Shown here: positions 1 through 6,589 of the stretch, in pieces
Layout of the letters: the number at the start of each line of letters is the position of its first letter
Numbering within the stretch: the stretch's first letter is position 1
Assembly: GCA_036520715.1 (NCBI GenBank)
Contig: DATDJF010000256.1
Coordinates: 1 to 11,455 of the forward strand
Reading direction: 5' to 3'
Length of the DNA stretch: 11,455 nt
DNA from: JAEUPI01 sp036520715
Lineage (GTDB): Bacteria; Pseudomonadota; Gammaproteobacteria; Burkholderiales; Burkholderiaceae_C
The notes under the pieces: generated by a model
Databases searched by the model: none
Told to the model about the DNA's origin: nothing
Seen by the model: only the letters and a program-made list of their open reading frames with translations
Translations under genes and position numbers: made by a program

Positions 1-429
1 CGCGTGCTGCGGCCGCGGGTGCTGATCTACGGCGCCGTGCTGGTGGTGATCTCGGTGGCGTTCCTGGTCAGCCTGTCGTGGCGCATGCCATTGAAGGTCG
101 ATGTCGTGCGCGACCGCGCCACCTTGGCGCGCCTGGTCGACGAAGGACGCATCGAGAACCTCTACCGCCTCCAGCTGATGAATGCCACCGAACAGCCGCA
201 GCGTTATCGCATCGCCGTGCAGGGGCTGGCGGGCGTCGAGTTGCCGGCCGCCGACACCGTCGAGCTCGCCGCTGCGCAGGCGCGCTGGGTCACGCTGGCG
301 GTGCGCCTGCCGCCCGATTCGGCGCGCGCCGCGGGGCCGGGCGCGCACCCGATCCGCTTCCAGATTCAGAATCTCGACAAACCGGCGGTCACGGTGAGCG
401 AGAAGTCGACCTTCATCGTGCCGCGCTGA
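1..429 (+). CDS. ccoG: Cytochrome c oxidase accessory protein CcoG (FixG), C-terminal part only
   Basis: Only the last 142 residues are in the window; the frame is open from base 1 and ends at TGA 427-429. CcoG is a membrane ferredoxin-type protein needed for cbb3 cytochrome oxidase assembly and linked to copper reduction. What is visible is one hydrophobic helix (about residues 7-26, starting VLIYGAVLVV) and then a periplasmic beta-rich domain of the FixG C-terminal, Ig-like type, with the phrases YRLQLMNAT, RYRIAVQGL and RFQIQNLD typical of the family. The 4Fe-4S cluster region would lie upstream, outside the window. fixH starts 16 bases downstream, so the two are probably co-transcribed. 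The identification rests on the C-terminal domain plus the neighbouring fixH. Confidence 0.9.
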   Translation, partial: RVLRPRVLIYGAVLVVISVAFLVSLSWRMPLKVDVVRDRATLARLVDEGRIENLYRLQLMNATEQPQRYRIAVQGLAGVELPAADTVELAAAQARWVTLAVRLPPDSARAAGPGAHPIRFQIQNLDKPAVTVSEKSTFIVPR

Positions 430-445
430 GCAAGGAGCCCGTGTC

Positions 446-670
446 ATGAACACCGACCCCCCGAAACCGCCGCCGCCGTGGTGGCGCGTGCCGGCCCTGT
501 GGCTGGTCATCGGCGGTCCGGCGCTGGTGGTGGTGGCCAGCTTCGTCACGCTGGCGATCGCCTGGCACGGTGCCGACCCGCCGGTGCGTGCGGGCGCGCC
601 GGCCGCGAGCGCCGACACCATGACGCCGGCCAAGGACGCTCGCAACCATGTCGCCACACCGAGCCGTTGA
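446..670 (+). CDS. fixH: Short FixH-like cbb3 oxidase assembly protein
   Basis: A 74-residue protein with a proline-rich cytoplasmic N-terminus, one transmembrane helix (about residues 15-40, WRVPALWLVIGGPALVVV onward) and a short tail ending ARNHVATPSR. FixH (CcoH) proteins are single-span factors that help assemble or stabilise the cbb3 oxidase. This one is about half the usual length of around 150 residues: the periplasmic domain and the DYY motif common after the helix are absent. Short forms with this kind of tail are, as I recall, usual in Burkholderiales, so this need not be a truncation. An AAGGAG ribosome site at 432-437, eight bases before the ATG, fixes the start. The 3' end overlaps the next gene by 23 bases. 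Confidence 0.75.
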   Translation: MNTDPPKPPPPWWRVPALWLVIGGPALVVVASFVTLAIAWHGADPPVRAGAPAASADTMTPAKDARNHVATPSR

Positions 671-914
671 GCTGCCGTCGCGGCCGCTGCGCGCTCGCGT
701 GCTGCTGGTCCTGTGGCCGGCGTTCGTGATGGCCGGCGTGCTGGAGATGCTGGTGTTCGCCGTGGTCGACCCCGGCGCGCTGCAATGGCCTGGCGGCGAA
801 GCGCTCGAATGGAGCCGCAGCACGGTGTACTCGGTGGCGTTCCTCGTCTTCTGGGGCGTCATCGCGGTGTCGGCCGCGGTCTCCGAGTACCTGGCCCGCG
901 ACGAGGTTCGCTGA
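648..914 (+). CDS. Small two-helix membrane protein of the cbb3 cluster, function unknown
   Basis: An 88-residue protein I cannot name. It has two strong hydrophobic helices: about residues 18-41 (VLLVLWPAFVMAGVLEML) and 59-80 (TVYSVAFLVFWGVIAVSAAV), with a short loop between them and a charged C-terminus (EYLARDEVR). The start ATG lies inside fixH, overlapping it by 23 bases, and AAGGA at 632-636 could serve as its ribosome site, which suggests translational coupling. The TauE-like gene begins nine bases after its stop. Its position between fixH and a TauE/SafE-type gene suggests a role in cbb3 oxidase assembly, but that is inferred from location only. Only residues 1-7 are encoded in the overlap, so most of it is independent sequence and it is unlikely to be an artefact. 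Confidence 0.75.
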   Translation: MSPHRAVELPSRPLRARVLLVLWPAFVMAGVLEMLVFAVVDPGALQWPGGEALEWSRSTVYSVAFLVFWGVIAVSAAVSEYLARDEVR

Positions 915-923
915 GAGCGCTCG

Positions 924-1619
924 ATGAACGGCGCGTTGATCGCCGCCGCAGCGCTGATGGGGCTGGCCGGCGCACCGCACTGCACGGCGATGTGCAGCGC
1001 CGCCTGCAGCGTCACCGTTCGCCGCTGCGCGCCGGCCCACCCGGGCGCAGGATCGGCCGGCTTTCTGGCCGGCCGAGCTGCAGGTTATGCCGCCGCCGGC
1101 GCGCTGGCGGCGTGGCTGGTGTCGTCGCTCGCACAGTTGGCTGCGAGCGCACCGGCACTGCGTGCGCTGTGGAGCCTGTTCCACCTGGCCGCGCTGGCGC
1201 TCGGCTTGTGGCTGGTGGTGCTCGCGCGGCAGCCTGCCTGGCTCGAGCGTTTCGGCGTCGCCGAGCCGGCGCGTGCGCCCGCGGGGCTCGCGTTCGTCAG
1301 CGGGCCGGTGCGCGCCGGTGCGGCGGGGCTGGCCTGGTTCGCGCTGCCGTGCGGGCTGCTGCAATCGGCGCTGGTGATGGCGGCGCTCGCCGACGGCCCG
1401 CTGGGCGGGGCCGCCGTGATGGCGGCCTTCGCGCTGACTTCATCGATCGGCCTGGCGCTGGTGCCAGTGCTCGTGCGGCGCTGGGTCGCTCGCGATGGGA
1501 AGTCCGCTTACTCGGCAGGTTGGGCCATACGCCTGGCCGGGCTCGGGCTGGTCGCCACCTCGGGCTGGGCGCTGGGGCACGGCTTGTGGGAGCGCGTCGC
1601 GACCTGGTGCGGCCTTTGA
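924..1619 (+). CDS. Sulfite exporter TauE/SafE family (DsbD_2-like) membrane protein
   Basis: A 231-residue polytopic inner-membrane protein with about six hydrophobic stretches. The first helix carries a family-type motif, GLAGAPHCTAMC, where homologues often read GxxGxxHCxGMC; Cys20, Cys24 and Cys28 form a spaced cysteine row, and a further LPCG sits at about residues 141-144 in the second half. Members of this family often follow ccoG/fixH in cbb3 clusters and are suspected of handling copper or thiols for oxidase maturation; that role is inference here. It starts nine bases after the preceding stop. The next gene's chosen ATG comes five bases after this gene's TGA. Family assignment is fairly sure; the substrate is unknown, and sulfite export is only the family label. 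Confidence 0.8.
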   Translation: MNGALIAAAALMGLAGAPHCTAMCSAACSVTVRRCAPAHPGAGSAGFLAGRAAGYAAAGALAAWLVSSLAQLAASAPALRALWSLFHLAALALGLWLVVLARQPAWLERFGVAEPARAPAGLAFVSGPVRAGAAGLAWFALPCGLLQSALVMAALADGPLGGAAVMAAFALTSSIGLALVPVLVRRWVARDGKSAYSAGWAIRLAGLGLVATSGWALGHGLWERVATWCGL

Positions 1620-1624
1620 ACCGC

Positions 1625-2728
1625 ATGTTCGATTCGCTGAGGGCCGTCGCAGATGTCTGGAAGTTTCGTTTCCGCATGGCCAGTGCGCTGCGAGATGCCG
1701 CACCGCGGGCAGCGGCGACCAGCGACGAGCTCGACCACCTGGTGGCGGTGCAAACGGCCTACTGGGAACACCGGCCGCTGTTGGCCGAGGCCGCCGCTCA
1801 TCAAGCGCTGCGTGACTTGAACGACCGCTCGATCAGCGCGTTCGTCCTGTCGGTGCGCGGCCAGCACGTTCGCCTGTGGAACAAGTCGTTCCCGCCGGAA
1901 CAGGAGCGCGCGCGCCGCGACGAACAACGAGGTTTCTCGAAGCGCGCCTTGCTCTACCGGGCATTCATCGAGAAAGCCCTGCGTCGAAGCAACGCGCAAG
2001 CCTCGTTCGACCTCGCGCTCGACGTCAACGATTTCCCGGCGGACGCTGCCGAGTTGCCGATCTTCAGCTTTCAGAAATCGCGCGGCGCACACAACCCGCT
2101 GCTTCCCGACGTCGACTTCTTTCAGTGCAAGTGGTACCGGGAGGACCACGACCGCCTGCTCTACGAAGACAAGGCGAACAGTGCGTGTTTCGTCGGCTCG
2201 TCGACGGGTTCGTGGCTCGATGTCGAGGACATCCGGACGCCCGAGACACCTCGCCTACGGGCGGCCGCCCATTTCAACGGCAATCCACGAGTGATGTTCC
2301 GGATCGCCAATGCAGTGCATTGCCGGTCGGAAGAAGCGAAGGCGCTTCTGATGAGCCAGCCTTACTTCTCCAGCCAGGTCGGCTGGGAGGAGCAGCTGCG
2401 CCATCGTTTCCTGATCTCGATGGATGGCAACGGCGCCGCCTGCTCGCGACTGGTGAAGGGACTGCTCAGCAACAGCGTGGTCATCAAGTACGACTCGCCG
2501 TACGACCTTTACTACTTCCCGGCGCTGCGGCCCGGCAGCGACTACCTGCTCGCCGAGAAGGACGAAGACGTCGAACGCTTCGTCGAAGCCGAAGCGGCAA
2601 GCCCCGGATCGTTCAAGCAGGTCGCGCAGTCCGGGCGGCGGTTTGCCGACAAGTACCTGACGATCGGCAGCGTCATGGACTACACCGCGCGGCTGCTGAG
2701 TGCGTTTGCCGCCTTGACTCGACGCTGA
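1625..2728 (+). CDS. Glycosyltransferase family 90 (CAP10 / LPS-modifying) protein
   Basis: A 367-residue cytosolic protein with no signal peptide. Family 90 enzymes move xylose, glucose or similar sugars from nucleotide sugars onto glycans; bacterial members are linked to LPS or capsule. Signs of the family are ACFVGSSTGSW at about residues 187-197 (matching the FxGxxTG element) and, near the end, FLISMDGNGAACSRLVKGLL (262-281), then SVVIKYDSPYDLYYFPALRP and DYL, the nucleotide-sugar-binding half of the CAP10 domain. The frame stays open upstream to about 713, but that part is a shadow of the membrane-protein genes. In-frame GTG 1607 or TTG 1616 are alternative starts; none has a clear ribosome site. 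Its GC content appears lower than its neighbours', and no other glycan gene is adjacent, so it may be a late arrival. Confidence 0.82.
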   Translation: MFDSLRAVADVWKFRFRMASALRDAAPRAAATSDELDHLVAVQTAYWEHRPLLAEAAAHQALRDLNDRSISAFVLSVRGQHVRLWNKSFPPEQERARRDEQRGFSKRALLYRAFIEKALRRSNAQASFDLALDVNDFPADAAELPIFSFQKSRGAHNPLLPDVDFFQCKWYREDHDRLLYEDKANSACFVGSSTGSWLDVEDIRTPETPRLRAAAHFNGNPRVMFRIANAVHCRSEEAKALLMSQPYFSSQVGWEEQLRHRFLISMDGNGAACSRLVKGLLSNSVVIKYDSPYDLYYFPALRPGSDYLLAEKDEDVERFVEAEAASPGSFKQVAQSGRRFADKYLTIGSVMDYTARLLSAFAALTRR

Positions 2729-2731
2729 CGT

Positions 2732-2816
2732 TGGTGCCCGGGGCCGGACTCGAACCGGCACGCCTTGCGGCGAGGGATTTTGAGTCCCTTGCGTCTACCG
2801 ATTTCGCCACCCGGGC
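2732..2816 (-). tRNA. tRNA-Leu(CAA)
   Basis: An 85-base class II tRNA on the minus strand with the CCA end encoded (2732-2734). The acceptor stem GCCCGGG (2816-2810) pairs with CCCGGGC (2742-2736). The anticodon stem AGGGA/TCCCT encloses the loop CTCAAAA, giving anticodon CAA at 2782-2780, which reads UUG leucine codons. A long variable arm with GCC-GCAA-GGC and a T arm GCCGG-TTCGAGT-CCGGC complete the cloverleaf. The 3' end lies only three bases from the stop of the converging glycosyltransferase gene, so any terminator would have to lie antisense inside that gene; I see none. Confidence 0.97.
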
Positions 2817-2848
2817 TGCAATGAGGGCGCTACACGCTAGGGGCGCGG

Positions 2849-2854
2849 ATTATG
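2849..2854 (-). promoter_or_regulatory. Candidate -10 box for tRNA-Leu
   Basis: On the minus strand CATAAT is followed by CCGCGCCCC, a GC-rich discriminator of the kind found at stable-RNA promoters under stringent control. The start point would fall near 2842, about 26 bases before the mature tRNA end. I find no good -35 hexamer at the right distance, so this stays tentative. Confidence 0.4.
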
Positions 2855-2888
2855 GCATGTGCTCCTGTGGCGGCCCGGCGGTCGCTGC

Positions 2889-2894
2889 CACAAT
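2889..2894 (+). promoter_or_regulatory. Candidate -10 box for cysM
   Basis: CACAAT in the context CCACAATGCG resembles -10 elements common in betaproteobacteria. If it is used, transcription starts near 2901, downstream of the alternative in-frame ATG at 2893, leaving only ATG 2932 for translation. No clear -35 box was found. Confidence 0.35.
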
Positions 2895-2931
2895 GCGCGC
2901 TCGCTCCGTCGCGCCCGTGCCTGCTGCCGCC

Positions 2932-3837
2932 ATGCCCGAATACAAGACCATCGAAGACGCCATCGGCGATACGCCGCTGGTGCGCCTGCAGCGGCTGCCC
3001 GGCGGGCTCCAAGCCGAGCGCGGCAACGTGATCCTGGCCAAGCTCGAGGGCAACAACCCGGCCGGCTCGGTGAAGGACCGGCCGGCGATCAGCATGATCC
3101 GGCGCGCCGAGGAGCGCGGCGAGATCAAGCCCGGCGACACGCTGATCGAGGCCACCTCGGGCAACACCGGCATCGCGCTGGCGATGGCTGCCGCGATCCG
3201 TGGTTACCGCATGGTGCTGGTGATGCCCGAGGACCTGTCGGTCGAGCGCGCGCAGACCATGAAGGCGTTCGGCGCCGAGCTGATCCTGACGCCACGCTCC
3301 GGCGGCATGGAGTACGCGCGCGATCTCGCCGAGCAGATGCAGCGCGACAAGAAGGGCCGTGTGCTCGACCAGTTCGCCAACACCGACAACCCACGCATCC
3401 ACTACGAAACCACCGGCCCCGAGCTGTGGCGGCAGACCGAGGGCCGCATCACGCATTTCGTGAGCGCGATGGGCACCACCGGCACCATCACCGGCGTCAG
3501 CCGCTACCTGCGCGAGCGCAAGCCCGGTGTGCGCATCGTCGGCGCGCAGCCGGCCGAAGGCTCGCGCATCCCGGGCATCCGCAAGTGGCCGCAGGAGTAC
3601 CTGCCGAAGATCTACGACCCGAGCGCGGTTGACGAGCTGGTGCTGGTGTCGCAGGCCGACGCGGAAGAGATGGCACGCCGCCTGGCGCGCGAGGAGGGCC
3701 TGTTCGGCGGCATCTCGGCCGCGGGCGCCTGCTGGGTGGCGCTCCAGCTGGCGCAGGAGGTGCGCGACGCGACGATCGTGTTCGTGGTCTGCGATCGCGG
3801 CGATCGTTACCTGTCGACCGGCGTCTTTCCCGCCTGA
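2932..3837 (+). CDS. cysM: Cysteine synthase B (O-acetylserine sulfhydrylase B)
   Basis: A 301-residue PLP enzyme that makes cysteine from O-acetylserine and sulfide, and in the CysM class can also use thiosulfate. Clear motifs in order: IGDTPLVRL (11-19), EGNNPAGSVKDRPA (39-52) with PLP lysine Lys48, the substrate loop EATSGNTGIALAM (73-85), the phosphate-binding GTTGTITG (181-188), and CDRGDRYLSTGVF (287-299), which points to CysM rather than CysK. An in-frame ATG at 2893 would add 13 residues; 2932 is preferred because MPEYKTIED matches the family start and a candidate promoter overlaps the earlier ATG. The leader has no good Shine-Dalgarno. The NUDIX gene follows after two bases, so the two form an operon. 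Confidence 0.95.
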   Translation: MPEYKTIEDAIGDTPLVRLQRLPGGLQAERGNVILAKLEGNNPAGSVKDRPAISMIRRAEERGEIKPGDTLIEATSGNTGIALAMAAAIRGYRMVLVMPEDLSVERAQTMKAFGAELILTPRSGGMEYARDLAEQMQRDKKGRVLDQFANTDNPRIHYETTGPELWRQTEGRITHFVSAMGTTGTITGVSRYLRERKPGVRIVGAQPAEGSRIPGIRKWPQEYLPKIYDPSAVDELVLVSQADAEEMARRLAREEGLFGGISAAGACWVALQLAQEVRDATIVFVVCDRGDRYLSTGVFPA

Positions 3838-3839
3838 GC

Positions 3840-4382
3840 ATGGCCGGGAGTGCCTATCGTTATTGCCCGAGCTGCGCCACCGAGCTGCAGCCCTTGGTGC
3901 AGGTGGAAGACGGCGGCGAGAAGGTCCGCCTACGTTGCCCCGCGTGCAACTGGACGCACTGGAACAACCCGACCCCGGTGCTGGCGGCAGTGATCGAGTG
4001 CGCCGATCGTGATGGCCACGTGCTGCTGGCGCGCAACGCGGCGTGGAGCGGCCGCATGTTCGCGTTGGTCACCGGCTTCATGGAGGCCGGCGAGTCCCCC
4101 GAGAGCGGCATCCGCCGCGAGGTGCTCGAGGAAACCTCGCTGCAAGTGGAGACGCTCAAGCTGATCGGCGTCTACGAGTTCGAGCGCATGAACCAGGTGA
4201 TCATCGCCTACCACGCGCTGGCACGCGGCGAGATCCGGCTGTCGCCCGAACTGGCCGAGTACAAGCTGTTCGCGCCGCAAGACATCGTCTGCTGGCCGGC
4301 GGGCACCGGCTACGCGCTGGCCGACTGGCTGCGCTCGCGCGGCCATGAGCCGAGGTTCATGGAGTTCGGTCGGCGCCCGTAG
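3840..4382 (+). CDS. NUDIX hydrolase with N-terminal zinc ribbon
   Basis: A 180-residue protein. Residues 9-36 form a zinc ribbon with Cys9, Cys12, Cys33 and Cys36 (CPSC and CPAC pairs). The NUDIX box runs from Gly79 to Leu101: Gly79, Glu85, Arg93-Glu94 and Glu97-Glu98 are all present and should bind the metal and cleave a nucleoside diphosphate linked to another group; the usual final Gly is Ser100. It resembles the NudC layout, but the SQPWPFP motif that marks NADH pyrophosphatases is not seen, so the substrate is unknown. It starts two bases after the cysM stop and is surely co-transcribed with it. The last codon TAG at 4380 is part of a possible -10 box for tusA. Confidence 0.88.
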   Translation: MAGSAYRYCPSCATELQPLVQVEDGGEKVRLRCPACNWTHWNNPTPVLAAVIECADRDGHVLLARNAAWSGRMFALVTGFMEAGESPESGIRREVLEETSLQVETLKLIGVYEFERMNQVIIAYHALARGEIRLSPELAEYKLFAPQDIVCWPAGTGYALADWLRSRGHEPRFMEFGRRP

Positions 4383-4385
4383 AAT
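4380..4385 (+). promoter_or_regulatory. Candidate -10 box for tusA
   Basis: TAGAAT, within GTAGAATCG (4379-4387), lies 26 bases before the tusA ATG and overlaps the NUDIX stop codon. A weak TTCATG at 4356-4361 is 18 bases upstream and matches the -35 consensus at only three of six places. The same nine bases occur on the minus strand before guaC. tusA may therefore have its own promoter in addition to read-through from cysM. Confidence 0.4.
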
Positions 4386-4411
4386 CGCGCTGTCCTTCGA
4401 AGCGTTGACCC

Positions 4412-4639
4412 ATGCAAGCCCAGAAAGAGCTCGATACCCGCGGACTGAACTGCCCGCTGCCGATCCTGAAGGCCAAGAAGGCCCTGGCCGACATGCAAAG
4501 CGGCGACGTGCTCAAGGTGGTCTCCACCGACCCGGGATCGACGCGCGACTTCCAGGCGTTCGCCCGGCAAACCGGCAACGAGCTGCTCGAGCAGAGCAGC
4601 AACGCCGACGAGTTTGTGCACTACCTGCGGCGTCGCTGA
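4412..4639 (+). CDS. tusA: TusA-family sulfurtransferase
   Basis: A 75-residue protein of the TusA/SirA family, small cytosolic sulfur carriers that take persulfide sulfur from a cysteine desulfurase or similar donor and pass it on, for instance toward tRNA 2-thiouridine or molybdenum cofactor. The signature RGLNCPLPILKAKKAL is at about residues 10-25, with the persulfide-carrying cysteine at Cys14 in the CPxP motif. The rest (GDVLKVVSTDPGSTRDFQAF) follows the family's beta-alpha-beta-alpha fold, and the length is normal. It lies 29 bases after the NUDIX gene and close to cysM, giving a small sulfur-related group. Which member of the family it is in function cannot be told from sequence; the name tusA is used in the family sense. 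Confidence 0.88.
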   Translation: MQAQKELDTRGLNCPLPILKAKKALADMQSGDVLKVVSTDPGSTRDFQAFARQTGNELLEQSSNADEFVHYLRRR

Positions 4640-4649
4640 GAAGCCGCCC

Positions 4650-5525
<876 letters not shown>

Positions 5526-5614
5526 ACTCTTACAGAAGATCGTTGGGGGTGCAGATGGGGGAATTCTGGCATGGCGGTCCGGGGCTCGCATTCTTTGTGT
5601 GAGCCGGAGCAGGC
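5526..5614. promoter_or_regulatory. Divergent intergenic region, galU / dehydrogenase-like gene
   Basis: These 89 bases must hold the promoters for both directions. On the galU side (-) a CAGAAT at 5568-5563 could be a -10, followed in the leader by two runs of five C (complement of 5557-5561 and 5545-5549). On the + side GGAG at 5606-5609, five bases before ATG 5615, is a good ribosome site. No convincing -35 box or operator palindrome was found. Confidence 0.35.
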
Positions 5615-6589
5615 ATGGACGTCCTGATCGTCGAGCCGCTCGAGCCTGAGGTGATGCACTGGCTCGTCGCGCGCCATGCGGTGCGCTACGCGCCCGACCT
5701 CGCGCGCGACCCGCGTGCCTTTCGCCAGGCGCTGTTCAACGTGCGCGCGATGATCATTCCGCCTTCGGTGGCGGTGGATCCGCAGGTGCTGCACTACGCG
5801 CCGGTGTTGCGCGCCGTCGGGCGGTTGAGCTCGGGCGCCGAGAACATCGACACCGACGCCTGCGCGCGTGCCGGCGTCGAGGTGGTGCGGCCGATCAATG
5901 CGAGCGCCGCCGCCGAAGCCGAGTTCATGATCGGTGCGCTGCTGCAGATGTTCAGGCGCGTGCCGGTGCTCAGCGCCGAAGGCCTGCTGGTCGGCCGCGA
6001 GCTCGGCGGCGCCACCGTCGGCCTGATCGGCATGACGCCCGCTGCGCGCCCGCTGGCGCAGTTGCTCGGCGCCTTCGGCTCGCGTGTGGTCGGCTACGAC
6101 CCGGCGGTGCACGTGTCCGATGGCCTGTGGAATCGCTGGAAGGTCGAGCCGCTGGGCTTGCGCGAGCTGATGGAGCAGTCCGACGCGGCCTGCGTGATGC
6201 TCACTTACTTCTCGCGCTACCACGGCCTGCTGGGCGAGCGTTTCCTGCCGTCGTGCAAGCCCAACCAGGTGCTCGTCAGCATCGCGCACTCCAGCCTGTT
6301 CGACGAGATGGCGCTGGCCGAGGTTCTGGGCTCCGGGCGCATGGCGGCGGCCTGGTTCGACAGCCTCGAGCCCGGCATGCTCGATCCGGGTCGCCCGCTG
6401 CACGACGTCGACACCCTGCAGGTGACGCCCCGGGTGGCCAGCACCACGCGCGAATCGCGCATCCGCAGTGCCTGGGCCGTGGCGCGCCGCATCGACGAGC
6501 TGCTGTCGGCGACGCCGGCGCGGGCCGAGTTCAGGCCGACTGCGCCAGACGATCCAGTTGATCTTCGAGCAGGCGAAGCGCCTGCTTGA
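5615..6589 (+). CDS. D-2-hydroxyacid dehydrogenase-fold protein, probably catalytically altered
   Basis: A 324-residue protein with the D-isomer 2-hydroxyacid dehydrogenase (phosphoglycerate dehydrogenase-like) fold: SSGAENID (72-79), AEAEFMIGALLQMFRR (100-115), the Rossmann region GATVGLIGMTPAARPLAQLL (132-151) with GYDP (160-163) ending the second strand, and LTYFSRYHGLL where active members have LPLT. By my alignment the catalytic Arg of the ARG motif is His225, the Glu of DVFxxEP is Gly254 (Glu252 is two places away), and the His of TPH is Arg273. The GxGxxG loop reads Gly139-Met-Thr-Pro-Ala-Ala. It therefore probably lacks normal dehydrogenase activity, though it may bind a nucleotide or metabolite. 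The start has a good GGAG site. The last 19 codons overlap valS in antisense. Confidence 0.85.
   Translation: MDVLIVEPLEPEVMHWLVARHAVRYAPDLARDPRAFRQALFNVRAMIIPPSVAVDPQVLHYAPVLRAVGRLSSGAENIDTDACARAGVEVVRPINASAAAEAEFMIGALLQMFRRVPVLSAEGLLVGRELGGATVGLIGMTPAARPLAQLLGAFGSRVVGYDPAVHVSDGLWNRWKVEPLGLRELMEQSDAACVMLTYFSRYHGLLGERFLPSCKPNQVLVSIAHSSLFDEMALAEVLGSGRMAAAWFDSLEPGMLDPGRPLHDVDTLQVTPRVASTTRESRIRSAWAVARRIDELLSATPARAEFRPTAPDDPVDLRAGEAPA

Noticed and set aside
713..1624. Upstream extension of the GT90 frame
   Set aside because: It overlaps three membrane-protein genes with good motifs and gives Arg/Gly-rich nonsense; the family homology begins after 1625.
2732..2816. tRNA-Leu as attachment site of an integrated island
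   Set aside because: There is no integrase gene, and I saw no second copy of the tRNA 3' end in the window.
2893..2931. Earlier in-frame ATG for cysM
   Set aside because: It would add a low-complexity Ala/Pro-rich leader and overlaps the likely -10 box; not impossible, but less likely.
5545..5561. Two runs of five G as a quadruplex or repeat element
   Set aside because: Only two runs are present, too few for an intramolecular quadruplex, and no repeated unit is evident.
5526..5591. 22-residue N-terminal extension of galU from ATG 5591
   Set aside because: GalU proteins start close to the KAIFPVAGLG strand, and the extension has no family similarity; it also uses up the divergent promoter gap.
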